From positions 1,364,001 to 1,428,000 of the forward strand of contig NZ_JACHBX010000001.1 of NCBI RefSeq assembly GCF_014200505.1: a stretch of DNA of 64,000 bases, read 5' to 3'. The stretch comes from Massilia aurea. Its GTDB lineage: Bacteria; Pseudomonadota; Gammaproteobacteria; Burkholderiales; Burkholderiaceae_D. This document shows positions 17,200-26,791 of this stretch, one piece after another (the stretch's first letter is position 1; every line of letters begins with the position of its first letter). The translations under genes and the position numbers were made by a program. The notes under the pieces are model-generated. The model saw nothing but the letters and a program-made list of their open reading frames with translations. It made no database searches and was not told the origin of the DNA.

Positions 17200-18204
17200 A
17201 TGAAAAAACTCATCACGGCAGTCGGCATCGGTTGCGCAATGCTGTTCGCATCCGCCCCCGCCATGGCCGACGCCAAGAATCCGAAGATCGGTTTTTCGAT
17301 CGACGACCTGCGCCTCGAGCGCTGGACCCGTGACCGCGACTATTTCATCGGCGCGGCCGAAAAGCTCGGCGCCAAGGTGTATGTGCAGTCGGCCGACGCC
17401 AGCGAGCAGCGCCAGATCGCCCAGATCGAGAACCTGATCTCGCGCGGCGTGGACGTCCTGGTGATCGTGCCGTACAACGCGACGGTGCTGAACAACGCGA
17501 TCCGCGAAGCCAAGAAAGCCAAGATCAAGGTGCTGTCGTACGACCGCCTGATCCTCAATGCCGATGTCGACGCCTACATCTCGTTCGACAACAAGGCCGT
17601 TGGCGAACTGCAGGCGCAGTCGATCGTCGCGCTCAAACCGAAGGGCAGCTACTACCTGCTGGGCGGCGCGCCGACCGACAACAACGCCAAGATCCTGCGC
17701 GAAGGCCAGATGAAGGTGCTGCAGCCGCTGATCGACAAGGGCGACATCAAGGTCGTTGGCCGCCAGTGGGTCAAGGACTGGAGCCCGTCCGAGGCGATGG
17801 CCATCATTGAAAATGCGCTGACCGCCAACGGCAACAAGATCGACGCCGTCGTGGCTTCGAACGACGCCACCGCAGGCGGCGCGATCCAGGCGCTGTCGTC
17901 GCAGAAGCTGGCGGGCAAGGTCCCGGTCTCGGGCCAGGACGCTGACCTGGCCGCCGTGCGCCGCGTGATCGCCGGCACGCAGTCGATGACGGTCTACAAA
18001 CCGCTGCGCAATATCGCCACCAGCGCCGCGACGCTGGCCGTGCAACTGGTACGGAACGAAAAGCCTGCCTACAACGCGCAGCTGAATAACGGCTTCAAGC
18101 CCGTCAACACCATCCTGCTCAAGCCGATCCTGCTGAACAAGGCCAACGTCGACATGCTGGTCAAGGACGGCTTCTATACGCAAGGCCAGCTGGCTGGTAA
18201 ATAA
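17200..18204 (+). CDS. xylF: D-xylose ABC transporter, periplasmic binding protein
   Basis: A 334-residue binding protein. The ATG at 17200 has a GGAGACAAG site and gives a clean signal peptide ([20 protein letters not shown], cleavage near AMA-DA at residue 24). The mature part begins [20 protein letters not shown], the XylF sugar-binding loop, and continues with [37 protein letters not shown] and [19 protein letters not shown]. It delivers D-xylose to XylGH. It is followed by two hairpins before xylG, a layout that keeps binding-protein mRNA more abundant than the rest. Confidence 0.93.
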   Translation: MKKLITAVGIGCAMLFASAPAMADAKNPKIGFSIDDLRLERWTRDRDYFIGAAEKLGAKVYVQSADASEQRQIAQIENLISRGVDVLVIVPYNATVLNNAIREAKKAKIKVLSYDRLILNADVDAYISFDNKAVGELQAQSIVALKPKGSYYLLGGAPTDNNAKILREGQMKVLQPLIDKGDIKVVGRQWVKDWSPSEAMAIIENALTANGNKIDAVVASNDATAGGAIQALSSQKLAGKVPVSGQDADLAAVRRVIAGTQSMTVYKPLRNIATSAATLAVQLVRNEKPAYNAQLNNGFKPVNTILLKPILLNKANVDMLVKDGFYTQGQLAGK

Positions 18205-18224
18205 GCCGCCGTTACCCTGCTACA

Positions 18225-18271
18225 GCGCCCGCGCCTGCGGGCGCACCGGCTGGCGAGCCTCGCCGGCCGGT
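18225..18271 (+). promoter_or_regulatory. Double hairpin between xylF and xylG
   Basis: Hairpin 1 pairs GCGCCCGC (18225-18232) with GCGGGCGC (18237-18244) around GCCT. Hairpin 2 pairs ACCGGC (18245-18250) with GCCGGT (18266-18271) and inside it GGCGAG with CTCGCC. No T run follows. Such intercistronic hairpins commonly protect the binding-protein mRNA from 3' decay or cause partial termination; this role is inferred. Confidence 0.65.
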
Positions 18272-18299
18272 GGTCCAACGTCTTGAAACGAGTCTTTCG

Positions 18300-19853
18300 A
18301 TGGCCGGCTATCTGCTTGAAATGAAGGGAATCGCCAAGCGATTCAACGGGGTGCCTGCGCTCGATGGCATCGACCTGGCGATCCGCCCGGGCGAGTGCAT
18401 CGGCCTGTGCGGCGAGAACGGTGCCGGCAAATCGACGCTGATGAAGGTGCTGTCGGCCGTCTACCCGCACGGGACCTGGGAGGGCGAGATCGTGCTGGAT
18501 GGCCAGCCTTTGCGCGCGCGCTCGGTGCGCGAGACCGAGGATGCCGGCATCATCATCATCCACCAGGAACTGATGCTCGTGCCCGAACTGAGCGTGGCCG
18601 AGAATATCTTTTTGGGTAACGAGATCACGCTGCCCGGCGGGCGCATGGATTATCCGGCCATGAATCAGAAGGCCGCGGAGATCCTGCGCGGCCTGAAGCT
18701 GCCTGACGTGAACGTGGTGCTGCCGGTGAAGCATTACGGTGGCGGGCACCAGCAGCTGATCGAGATCGGCAAGGCCCTGAACAAGAACGCGCGCCTGTTG
18801 ATCCTGGACGAGCCGTCGGCATCGCTGACGGCGTCGGAAATCGCGGTCCTGCTGGACATCATCCGCGACCTGAAAAGCCGCGGCGTGGCCTGCGTCTACA
18901 TCTCGCACAAGCTCGAAGAAGTCGCGGCCATCTGCGACACCGTCGTCGTCATCCGCGATGGCAAGCATATCGCCACCACGCCGATGGAAGCGATGAGCGT
19001 CGAGCGCATCATCAACCAGATGTGCGGGCGCGAGATGAGCCAGATGTATCCGTCGCTGCCGCATCCGGTGGGCGAGGTGGTCATGGAGGCTCGCCACATC
19101 ACCTGCTACGACCCCGAGCAGCCGGGCCGCAAGAAGGTTGACGACGTGTCGTTCCAGGTGCGGCGCGGCGAAATCCTCGGCATCGCCGGAATCGTCGGGG
19201 CCGGGCGCACGGAACTGGTGACAGCCATCTTTGGCGCCTATCCGGGCAAGCACGAGGGCGAAGTCTGGCTCGAGGGCCGCAAGGTCGATACGTCCGAACC
19301 CCTGAAAGCCATCCGCGCCGGCTTCGCGCTGGTGCCCGAAGACCGCAAGCACCACGGCATCGTGCGCGACCTGTCGGTGGGCGAAAACATCACACTGTCG
19401 GTCCTGCCGCGCTTTTCGCACGCGAGCCGCATCGACGACCATGAAGAAGCAGGTGCCGTCAGTGAGCAGATCAGCCGGCTGGCGCTGAAGACCGCGACGC
19501 CGGCGCTGGCCATCACGTCGCTCTCGGGCGGCAACCAGCAAAAGGCGGTGTTGGCCAAGATGCTGCTGACCGGCCCGAAAGTGCTGATCCTCGACGAGCC
19601 GACGCGCGGCGTGGACGTCGGCGCCAAGTTCGAAATCTACAAACTGATGCTGGAACTGGCGGCGCAGGGGATCGCGATCATCATGGTTTCGTCCGAACTG
19701 GCCGAAGTCCTGGGCGTGTCCGACCGCGTGCTGGTGATGAAGGAAGGGCGCCTGAACGGCGACTTCGTCAACCAGAACCTGAACCAGGAAACGGTGCTGG
19801 CCGCCGCGCTGGGCCAGGCGGCGGCAGCGCCGTCGATTCCTCACCACGCATGA
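18300..19853 (+). CDS. xylG: D-xylose ABC transporter, ATP-binding protein
   Basis: A 517-residue protein with two ABC domains, the usual design for monosaccharide importers. The first domain carries Walker [15 protein letters not shown] (around residues 40-53), the signature-like [14 protein letters not shown] and Walker [13 protein letters not shown]. The second has a degenerate Walker A ([14 protein letters not shown]), signature [15 protein letters not shown] and Walker [17 protein letters not shown]. It powers xylose uptake through XylH. The ATG at 18300 is favoured because it starts at the family position ([20 protein letters not shown]); an in-frame start ten codons earlier overlaps hairpin 2. 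Confidence 0.93.
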   Translation: MAGYLLEMKGIAKRFNGVPALDGIDLAIRPGECIGLCGENGAGKSTLMKVLSAVYPHGTWEGEIVLDGQPLRARSVRETEDAGIIIIHQELMLVPELSVAENIFLGNEITLPGGRMDYPAMNQKAAEILRGLKLPDVNVVLPVKHYGGGHQQLIEIGKALNKNARLLILDEPSASLTASEIAVLLDIIRDLKSRGVACVYISHKLEEVAAICDTVVVIRDGKHIATTPMEAMSVERIINQMCGREMSQMYPSLPHPVGEVVMEARHITCYDPEQPGRKKVDDVSFQVRRGEILGIAGIVGAGRTELVTAIFGAYPGKHEGEVWLEGRKVDTSEPLKAIRAGFALVPEDRKHHGIVRDLSVGENITLSVLPRFSHASRIDDHEEAGAVSEQISRLALKTATPALAITSLSGGNQQKAVLAKMLLTGPKVLILDEPTRGVDVGAKFEIYKLMLELAAQGIAIIMVSSELAEVLGVSDRVLVMKEGRLNGDFVNQNLNQETVLAAALGQAAAAPSIPHHA

Positions 19854-19869
19854 CAACCACAATCACACA

Positions 19870-21012
19870 ATGACCACGATGACGTTCAAACGGATTTTCA
19901 CGCAGTACAAGATTCTGGCGCTGCTGGTGGCGATCGCGCTGATCTGGGCCTTCTTCAGCTGGAAGACGGATGGCGGCTTCACCTCGGCGCGCAACCTGTC
20001 GAACCTGATGCGCCAGATGTCGGTGACCGGCATCCTCGCCTGCGGCATGGTGTTCGTCATCATCGCCGGCGAAATCGACCTGTCCATCGGCTCGTTGCTC
20101 GGTCTTCTTGGTGGCATGGCCGCCGTGCTCGATGTCACGCATGGCTTGCCGTTGCCGCTGTCGGTCATCATCGTGCTCGGCGCGGGTTTGTTGTGCGGGT
20201 TCCTGAATGGGTACCTGACGGCGTATGCGGGCATACCGTCCTTCATTGTCGGCCTGGGCGGGATGCTGGCCTACCGCGGGGTCGTGCTGGGGCTGACCGG
20301 CGGCGCCACCGTGGCGCCGGTCTCGCCGGGCATGGAGCAGCTGGGCCAGGCGTATTTGCCGCCGCTGTGGGGCAGCATCCTGGGCATTGGCCTGTTCGTG
20401 CTGACCTGTGTACTGGTCTGGCGTCAGCGCGCGAGCCAGGCGCGCCACAAGCTGCCGGTGATCCCGATGTGGCGCTCGGCGCTGCGCGTGGTCGTTGCCG
20501 GCGCAGTGCTGGCCGGGCTGATCTCGACCTTCAACAGCTACGAAGGCATTCCGCTGCCGGTGCTGATCCTGCTGGTGCTGCTGGGCGTGTTCAGCTACAT
20601 CGCGCGCCAGACGGTCTTTGGCCGCCGCATCTACGCGGTGGGCAGCAATATGGAAGCGACGCGCCTGTCCGGCATCGACGTGCGCAAGGTAAAGCTGTGG
20701 ATCTTCGGCCTGATGGGCCTGATGTGCGCGCTGGCTGGCCTGATCAACACGGCGCGCCTGGCGGCCGGTTCGCCGTCGGCCGGCGTGTCGGCCGAGCTCG
20801 ACGTGATCGCTGCCTGCTTTATCGGCGGCACCTCGATGCGCGGCGGCGCGGGCACCGTGCACGGCGCGCTGGTGGGCGCGCTCGTGATGGCGAGCCTGGA
20901 CAACGGCATGTCGATGCTGGACGTGGATGCGTACTGGCAAATGATCGTCAAGGGCCTGATCCTGACACTGGCCGTGTGGCTGGATGTCGCGACGCGCGGC
21001 AACACGCGTTAA
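19870..21012 (+). CDS. xylH: D-xylose ABC transporter, permease
   Basis: A 380-residue inner-membrane protein of the BPD_transp_2 family with about ten hydrophobic segments, for example ILALLVAIALIWAFFSW and GILACGMVFVIIAGEIDLSI. The texts NLMRQMSVTGILACGM, GEIDLSIGSLLGLLG, GRRIYAVGSNMEATRLSGID and CFIGGTSMRGGAGTVHGAL are the conserved permease motifs. It forms the membrane channel for XylFG. It starts 16 bases after xylG, ends the operon, and is followed by an intrinsic terminator. Confidence 0.92.
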   Translation: MTTMTFKRIFTQYKILALLVAIALIWAFFSWKTDGGFTSARNLSNLMRQMSVTGILACGMVFVIIAGEIDLSIGSLLGLLGGMAAVLDVTHGLPLPLSVIIVLGAGLLCGFLNGYLTAYAGIPSFIVGLGGMLAYRGVVLGLTGGATVAPVSPGMEQLGQAYLPPLWGSILGIGLFVLTCVLVWRQRASQARHKLPVIPMWRSALRVVVAGAVLAGLISTFNSYEGIPLPVLILLVLLGVFSYIARQTVFGRRIYAVGSNMEATRLSGIDVRKVKLWIFGLMGLMCALAGLINTARLAAGSPSAGVSAELDVIAACFIGGTSMRGGAGTVHGALVGALVMASLDNGMSMLDVDAYWQMIVKGLILTLAVWLDVATRGNTR

Positions 21013-21061
21013 GCTTCATTGGATTTATCGCTACCAGCGCACCAATTGTCCGATGTGAGCC

Positions 21062-21081
21062 ACGCGCTCTGGCGCGTTTTT
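21062..21081 (+). terminator. Intrinsic terminator of the xyl operon
   Basis: ACGCGC (21062-21067) pairs with GCGCGT (21072-21077) around TCTG, followed by a run of five T. It lies 50 bases after the xylH stop and about 100 bases before the tyrosinase gene. Confidence 0.7.
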
Positions 21082-21180
21082 GATCGCTGTTAAATCAGGC
21101 AATCGTGCGCACGCCATCGGCCGGTTCTTTTCCTACACTCGACTGAACATGTACAGCTTTTTGTTCAGTCGGGGGATGCG

Positions 21181-22677
21181 ATGAAAACCCATAGTGGTGC
21201 CAGGAGAAGGTTTTTAAAAACAGGTTTCGGGGTCACTGTTGCACAGTGCTTCCCCGGCCTGGCCGCAGCGCAGGCAAGCAGCGGCCCACGGCTCGAATGG
21301 AAGCAGTTCAAGACCACCAGCCAGTATCCGGCTTTCGTCAACGCCATTGCGACGATGCGCGCCAACGCCAATCAGGCCAGCCCGGGTTCACTGTCGTACT
21401 GGTCCAATGTGCATGTCAATACCTGTCCGCACGGCGTGCCGTATTTCATTTCGTGGCACCGCGGCTATCTGTACTACTTCGAGCAGCAGTTGCGCAGCGT
21501 GTCCGGCAACCCCTACCTGACGCTGCCGTATTGGGACTATTACTCGTACGCGACCTTGCCGACGGAATTTACCGATCCGGCACCGGGCAATCCGCTGTAC
21601 ATGCCCAGGCAGAGTTCGAACGTGTACGGTGCGCTGAGCCTGGCGCCATTCGCGTCAACGGTGCGCAATTTTCAGCGCGGCAAAAGCAATGCGTTCGAGC
21701 CGATCATCGAAGACGTGCACACCCCCGTCCATGATCTGATTGGCGGCGTCATGAGCACGATGCAGTCGCCGCTCGACCCCATCTTTTTCCTGCACCACGC
21801 CAGTGTCGACCGCTTGACCCATGCATGGTCACAGCTAGCGGGCAAGACCATGCCCAAGTCAGCGAATCCGTATTCGTCGACCAACAGCGACGTCTACTGG
21901 GCGGGCAACCATGTGTATGCGAACGCTCTGAGCATCGAGCGCTACAAGACCAGAATTCCCGCCTGGCTGGGCACGACGTATGCGTCCAATGCGGTGCCGA
22001 CGATGCTGCCGCCGGTCCCTGCCGTGTCTGCGGCCCGTGCTGCGTTGTTGGAGCGGCCGCCGTTCCAGTCGTTCAGGACGGTGGCGGGGCGCCGCCTGTC
22101 GAGCACACGGCGCTCAGTCAGTGGCGTGGCGCAAGTGCCGTTCGACGAGCAATCGGTATCGGTACTGCTGCGGCTGGCGAAAAGCGATGCGGCTGAACTT
22201 GCGCGGGTCGTTGCGCTGTGCCGTGATCGTGGTGAGTCCGAATCCAGCGCCGATTCCAGGGTCGATTCTCTGCAGATGCCGGGAACCATCAAGCTGGTGT
22301 TTGACAACTTGTCGGTGGGCACAGCGGCGAAGAAGGGGGGCTTTTTCTATGCGCTGTATCTCGACATGCCGGCCGTGTTCGCGTCGCGGGCCGAGCGTGA
22401 GGCGTCGCTCATCGGCACACTGGGCGCATTCCAGATCGCCGCTGCAGCGCACCACGGCACGCCACGGATCGAATTCGATGTGTCGTTTCTGCTGGCACGG
22501 CAAGACCGCGTCAATTTCGGCGAGCTCGCATTGTCCTGGGTGCGTGTCGATGGCGATCGTCCGCCGGCTGGCAAGGTCATCCTCGCCAACGAGATCCGGG
22601 TCGAACTTGCGTTCGCCCCGGACGATGCGCATATGTTGTCAGGCGATGCCGAGGATATCGAACGGCAGCATCTGTAG
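21181..22677 (+). CDS. Tat-exported tyrosinase-like copper oxidase
   Basis: A 498-residue protein starting with a twin-arginine signal (GARRRFLKTGFGVTVAQC, cleavage near LAAAQA at ~residue 31). The CuA site shows H84 in NTCPHGVPYFISWHRGYLYY and H93 in SWHRG; the CuB site shows H180 and H184 in EDVHTPVHDLIGG and H206 in FFLHHASVDRL. A first CuA histidine earlier in the chain is not obvious. Type-3 copper tyrosinases hydroxylate phenols and oxidise catechols to quinones. Residues ~285-498 form a beta-rich C-terminal part like the lid domain of plant polyphenol oxidases. It sits alone between the xyl operon and the semialdehyde dehydrogenase and its place in the pathway is unclear. Confidence 0.85.
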   Translation: MKTHSGARRRFLKTGFGVTVAQCFPGLAAAQASSGPRLEWKQFKTTSQYPAFVNAIATMRANANQASPGSLSYWSNVHVNTCPHGVPYFISWHRGYLYYFEQQLRSVSGNPYLTLPYWDYYSYATLPTEFTDPAPGNPLYMPRQSSNVYGALSLAPFASTVRNFQRGKSNAFEPIIEDVHTPVHDLIGGVMSTMQSPLDPIFFLHHASVDRLTHAWSQLAGKTMPKSANPYSSTNSDVYWAGNHVYANALSIERYKTRIPAWLGTTYASNAVPTMLPPVPAVSAARAALLERPPFQSFRTVAGRRLSSTRRSVSGVAQVPFDEQSVSVLLRLAKSDAAELARVVALCRDRGESESSADSRVDSLQMPGTIKLVFDNLSVGTAAKKGGFFYALYLDMPAVFASRAEREASLIGTLGAFQIAAAAHHGTPRIEFDVSFLLARQDRVNFGELALSWVRVDGDRPPAGKVILANEIRVELAFAPDDAHMLSGDAEDIERQHL

Positions 22678-22750
22678 CGGGCCGGGCAGACCAGGGTCGC
22701 GGTGTCGGGCCGCGGTCCTGGGGTGCGGCGCTGGTCTGCGTCCGTGGTGC

Positions 22751-24331
22751 TTACGCAGGCAGCTTCAGCTCGCCATTGACCAGGCGGGCGATTCGCAGCG
22801 GATTGCCGTCCTTGAGCGCATCGGGCAGCAGGCCAGCCGGCACGTCCTGGTAGCACACGGGGCGCAGGAAGCGCTCGATGGCGGTCGCGCCGACCGACGT
22901 GCTGCGTGGATCGGTGGTGGCCGGGAACGGGCCGCCGTGCACCATTGCATGCGCTACCTCGACACCGGTCGGGAAGCCATTGAACAGGATGCGGCCGACC
23001 TTGCGTTCCAGCAGCGGCAACAGGGCGCCGGCCAATGCATGGTCGCTCGCGACCGCATGCACGGTGGCCGTCAGTTGGCCTTCCAGATGGCGCGTGACGG
23101 CCAGCAGTTCGTGCTCATCCTGGCACGCGATCAACAGCGAGACCGGGCCGAAGATTTCTTCTTCCAGCGCCGGATTGGCCAGGAAGGTGGCGGCGTCGCA
23201 TTCGTACAGCGCCGCTTTCGCTGCGCAGCCCGCGCCGTCGCTGCTGCCGTGCGCGACGAGCGTGACGCCCGCGATGCCGGCGCGAATGCCGACTGCGTCC
23301 GTATAGGCGGCGTGGATGCCTGCGGTCAGCATCGTGCCCGCCGGCTTGAGCTGCAGCGCTGCCGTTGCTGCAGCGCGGAACGCGTCGAGCTGCGGCCCGG
23401 CCACGCCGATCACGAGGCCCGGATTGGTGCAGAACTGGCCGACACCCATCGTCAGCGAGTCGACGAACGCGCCTGCCAGCGCGGCGCCACCAGTGGCCAG
23501 CGCGCCCGGCAGCAGGTAGACCGGATTGATGCTGCTCATTTCGGCGTACACGGGAATCGGTTCCTTGCGGCGGCTGGCGATCTGCGCCAGCGCCAGGCCG
23601 CCTGCGCGCGAACCGGTAAAGCCCACGGCGCGGATCGCCGGATGGCTCACCAGATCACCGCCGATCATGTTGCCTTCGCCGATCAGCAGCGAGAACACGC
23701 CTTCGGGCATCCCGCAGTCGAGCGCTGCCTGCAACACGGCCTTGCCGACCAGCTCGGACGTGCCCAGGTGCGCATTGTGCGCCTTGACGACGACCGGGCA
23801 GCCGGCGGCAAGCGCCGAGGCGGTGTCGCCACCGGCGACGGAAAACGCGAGCGGGAAGTTGCTGGCACCGAACACTGCGACCGGGCCCACGGGGATCTTG
23901 CGCATGCGCAGGTCGGCGCGTGGCGGCGTGCGCTCGGGCAGGGCCGAGTCGAGTGTCGCTTCGAGGAACAAGCCGTCACGCACCACCTTGGCGAACAGGC
24001 GCAGCTGACCGACAGTGCGGCCACGCTCGCCTTCGAGACGCGCTGTCGGCAAGCCACTTTCCTGGCTGGCGCGCTCGATCAGCGCCGGGCCCAGGTCGAT
24101 AATGCGCTGCGCGATCGTTTCAAGAAAATTGGCGCGCTCTTCCAGGCTCAGCGCGCGGTACGGCTCGACGGCAGCGTCGGCCAGCAGGCAGGCACGGGCC
24201 AGGTCGTCGGACGTGGCAAGGCCAAACGCAGGTTCCAGCTCCTGCTTCGTGCCCGGGTTGTAGGCACGCACGGTGCCGGCTGCGCCGCGCACGATGCTTG
24301 CGCCAATGATCATTTCTCCGTTGATGTTCAT
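22751..24331 (-). CDS. xylA: Alpha-ketoglutaric semialdehyde dehydrogenase (last Weimberg step)
   Basis: A 526-residue aldehyde dehydrogenase of the long KGSADH type, oxidising alpha-ketoglutaric semialdehyde to alpha-ketoglutarate with NAD(P)+. It shows [20 protein letters not shown], the cofactor-site GFTGSRAGG, catalytic glutamate in [17 protein letters not shown] and the catalytic cysteine in [13 protein letters not shown]. The start [16 protein letters not shown] has an AGGAGATT site. It is the only Weimberg enzyme on the minus strand, divergent from GH74, with a LacI-type operator between them. The symbol follows Caulobacter, where xylA means this enzyme and not xylose isomerase. Confidence 0.85.
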   Translation of the reverse strand: MNINGEMIIGASIVRGAAGTVRAYNPGTKQELEPAFGLATSDDLARACLLADAAVEPYRALSLEERANFLETIAQRIIDLGPALIERASQESGLPTARLEGERGRTVGQLRLFAKVVRDGLFLEATLDSALPERTPPRADLRMRKIPVGPVAVFGASNFPLAFSVAGGDTASALAAGCPVVVKAHNAHLGTSELVGKAVLQAALDCGMPEGVFSLLIGEGNMIGGDLVSHPAIRAVGFTGSRAGGLALAQIASRRKEPIPVYAEMSSINPVYLLPGALATGGAALAGAFVDSLTMGVGQFCTNPGLVIGVAGPQLDAFRAAATAALQLKPAGTMLTAGIHAAYTDAVGIRAGIAGVTLVAHGSSDGAGCAAKAALYECDAATFLANPALEEEIFGPVSLLIACQDEHELLAVTRHLEGQLTATVHAVASDHALAGALLPLLERKVGRILFNGFPTGVEVAHAMVHGGPFPATTDPRSTSVGATAIERFLRPVCYQDVPAGLLPDALKDGNPLRIARLVNGELKLPA

Positions 24332-24433
24332 GCAATCTCCTGTGTTGAATTCGTGTAGGTCTCCAATGTTATACGCAATCATGACTGTGTGGAGAAGTTG
24401 GCCGACATCCCGGTTCGTATCCTTAAATTTATT

Positions 24434-24447
24434 TGTTAGCGCGAACA
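24434..24447. promoter_or_regulatory. LacI-type operator between the semialdehyde dehydrogenase and GH74 genes
   Basis: TGTTAGCGCGAACA is an almost perfect palindrome (one mismatched pair) with the central CG of LacI-family operators. It matches the sites before xylX and the regulator gene. It lies 103 bases upstream of the dehydrogenase start and 98 bases upstream of GH74, so it could control both directions. Confidence 0.65.
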
Positions 24448-24453
24448 TTCTGC

Positions 24454-24482
24454 TTGCCAGCGTCGTCTGTATTGTTTAGCAT
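24454..24482 (+). promoter_or_regulatory. Probable promoter of the GH74-GH95-GH35-GH31 run
   Basis: TTGCCA (24454-24459) and TAGCAT (24477-24482) are separated by 17 bases. They match five and four bases of the sigma70 consensus. The operator at 24434-24447 ends just before the -35 box. Confidence 0.45.
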
Positions 24483-24544
24483 GGTTTGCAGCAAGCTAAT
24501 AGTCGCCACCCACAGGCGACACATAAGAACAATCAGGAGACACC

Positions 24545-26791
24545 ATGCCTTCCACGTACGCGCGCCAGCTTGGCGTGTTCGTGGGCGCGGTCGCGGCCAT
24601 CGTCGTCGGGGCCGCTGCCACGGCCACGGCCACCGTCACGAATGCAGCGACCACGACGCCATCCTCTGACGCTGGCGTATCGGTGACTGTAGCGACTGCA
24701 TCGACCATCGCCTACGCCTGGGACAGCGTCGCCATCGGTGGCGGCGGATTCGTGACGGCCGTCGTGCCAAGCCGCAGCGAGCCGGACGTCGCCTATGCGC
24801 GCACCGACGTTGGCGGCGCCTACCGCTGGAGCGCAAAAGAGGGCCGCTGGTATCCGCTGCTCGACTGGGTCGGCGAAGACCAGACGGGTTTCCTGGGCAT
24901 CGATGCGCTCGCCGTCGACCCGCACAACGCCGGCAACATCTGGCTGCTGGCCGGCATCGCTTACCTGAACGGTGGCCGCACCGCCATCCTGCGCTCGACC
25001 GACTATGGCAAGACGTTCGACGTCGTCGATGTCACCGCCCAGTTCAAAACGCATGGCAACGGCTTCGGCCGGCAAAACGGCGAGCGGCTCGCCGTCGACC
25101 CGGGGTCGCATCAGTCATTGACTACGCGCCTGTACCTCGGCTCTCGCCGCAACGGCCTGTTTACCAGCAACGACGCCGGCAAGTCCTGGCAGAGAAACGA
25201 CGCGCTGCCGGTCACGACGACGCCGAACGACGTCGGCCTGAACATCGTGCTGCCCGATCCTGCCAGCGTGCAGGCCGGCCATGCGCGCCGGGTGTTCGTC
25301 GGCGTCTCGCGTTTCGGCAGCGTCGGCCCCAATCTGTACCGCAGCGACGATGCCGGCGCGAGCTTCCAGCCGGTGACGGGCGGGCCGGCGGACCTGATGC
25401 CGCAACGCGCCGCGCTCGATGGCGCAGGCAACCTGTATATCGCCTACGCCGACGGCGCCGGTCCGCATCCGGATAAAAGCGGTACCGAGCCGATGGAACG
25501 GGGCCAGGTCTGGCGCTACAAAACGGCCACTGGCGCCTGGACCGATGTCACACCGGCCGGCTGGACGCGCCCGTTCGCCGGCATCAGCGTCGACCCGGCC
25601 AACCCGCGCCGTCTCGTCGTCTCGACCATCAACACGTTCATCCCCCAGGGCGACGCCAAGGGCGACCGCATCCTGGTATCGAACGACGCCGGCGCCACCT
25701 GGACCGACGTGATTGCGCGGGGCTTTCGGCGCGACGCCGCCGGCGTGCCGTGGCTCGAAGGGCACGCCATCCACTGGGCCGGTTCGGTCGAATTCGATCC
25801 CCGCGATCCCCGCGCGGTCTGGGTCACGTCCGGCAACGGCATCTTCCGCACCGCGAACATCGATGCCGTGCCGGCCACCTGGACCTTCACGGTGGAGGGT
25901 CTGGAAGAGACGGTGCCGCTTGGCTTGGTGAGCATGCCGAGCGCGCCGCTGGTGTCTGCGATCGGCGACTACGACGGCTTCGTGCACGACGATCCGGCGC
26001 GCCATGGCCGCATCCACAAGCCCGAAATCGGCACTACCACGGGTCTCGACGCGGCGGCGCGCCGGCCCGGCACCCTGGTGCGGGTTGGCGACGCAATGCT
26101 GGTCACGCGCGACGGCGGCGCCACCTGGAACAAGACGCCGGCGATGCAGGGCAAGCGCGGCCAGATTGCCATCTCGGCCGACGGCGCCACGCTCGTGCAC
26201 ACGCCGCAGGACTCGACGACCTCGTTCCGCTCCGGCGACACGGGCGCGACCTGGACCCCGGTCGCTGGCCTGACGGGCAACCGGATGCGCGCCGTGGCCG
26301 ATCCGGTGCGGGCGAACGTGTTCTACGCGTATGATGACAAGGCCCTGGTGGCCAGCAGCGACAGCGGCGCCACGTTCACGGCGCGCGCCAGCCTGCCTTC
26401 GGGCGGCTCGCGCCTGATCCGCGCCGCGCCCGAACGTGAAGGCGATTTGTGGGCCCCGCTCAAGCAGGGTGGCCTCGCGCGCTCGATCGATGGCGGCGCC
26501 AGCTTCAAGCCGGTATTCGATATCGACTATTGCGGCGCGGTCGGCTTCGGCAAGGCTGCACCGGGCAAAACGTATCCGACGGTGTTCATCTGGGGCAGTG
26601 TCAAGGGCGTTCGCGGCATCTACCGCTCGCTCGACACAGGCGCCACCTGGCAGCGCATCAATGATGACGCGCACCAGTATGGCGGCCCTGGCGACGGCCA
26701 CTTCATCGTCGGTGACATGAACCGCTTCGGCGTTGTCTACATGAGCACTGCCGGACGCGGCATCGTGCACGGAAAGCCTGTTACCCAATGA
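24545..26791 (+). CDS. Glycoside hydrolase family 74 xyloglucanase (secreted)
   Basis: A 748-residue protein with an N-terminal export segment (hydrophobic residues ~8-30, then an Ala/Thr-rich linker to ~50). The two-propeller GH74 fold is announced by AWDSVAIGGGGFVTAVVPSR, YARTDVGGAYRWSAKEGRWYPL with the catalytic aspartate in RTDVGG, and NGFGRQNGERLAVDPG. Many BNR-like texts follow (SNDAGKSWQ, SDDAGASFQ, SNDAGATWT, SGDTGATWT, SLDTGATWQ). GH74 enzymes cut the beta-1,4-glucan backbone of xyloglucan. It begins a run of xyloglucan enzymes, and its stop overlaps the GH95 start (ATGA). An AGGAGACACC site precedes the ATG. Confidence 0.9.
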   Translation: MPSTYARQLGVFVGAVAAIVVGAAATATATVTNAATTTPSSDAGVSVTVATASTIAYAWDSVAIGGGGFVTAVVPSRSEPDVAYARTDVGGAYRWSAKEGRWYPLLDWVGEDQTGFLGIDALAVDPHNAGNIWLLAGIAYLNGGRTAILRSTDYGKTFDVVDVTAQFKTHGNGFGRQNGERLAVDPGSHQSLTTRLYLGSRRNGLFTSNDAGKSWQRNDALPVTTTPNDVGLNIVLPDPASVQAGHARRVFVGVSRFGSVGPNLYRSDDAGASFQPVTGGPADLMPQRAALDGAGNLYIAYADGAGPHPDKSGTEPMERGQVWRYKTATGAWTDVTPAGWTRPFAGISVDPANPRRLVVSTINTFIPQGDAKGDRILVSNDAGATWTDVIARGFRRDAAGVPWLEGHAIHWAGSVEFDPRDPRAVWVTSGNGIFRTANIDAVPATWTFTVEGLEETVPLGLVSMPSAPLVSAIGDYDGFVHDDPARHGRIHKPEIGTTTGLDAAARRPGTLVRVGDAMLVTRDGGATWNKTPAMQGKRGQIAISADGATLVHTPQDSTTSFRSGDTGATWTPVAGLTGNRMRAVADPVRANVFYAYDDKALVASSDSGATFTARASLPSGGSRLIRAAPEREGDLWAPLKQGGLARSIDGGASFKPVFDIDYCGAVGFGKAAPGKTYPTVFIWGSVKGVRGIYRSLDTGATWQRINDDAHQYGGPGDGHFIVGDMNRFGVVYMSTAGRGIVHGKPVTQ

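Noticed and set aside
22678..22750. An intrinsic terminator between the tyrosinase and the dehydrogenase genes.
   Set aside because: There is an inverted pair CAGACCAG/CTGGTCTG, but the loop is long and no T run follows.
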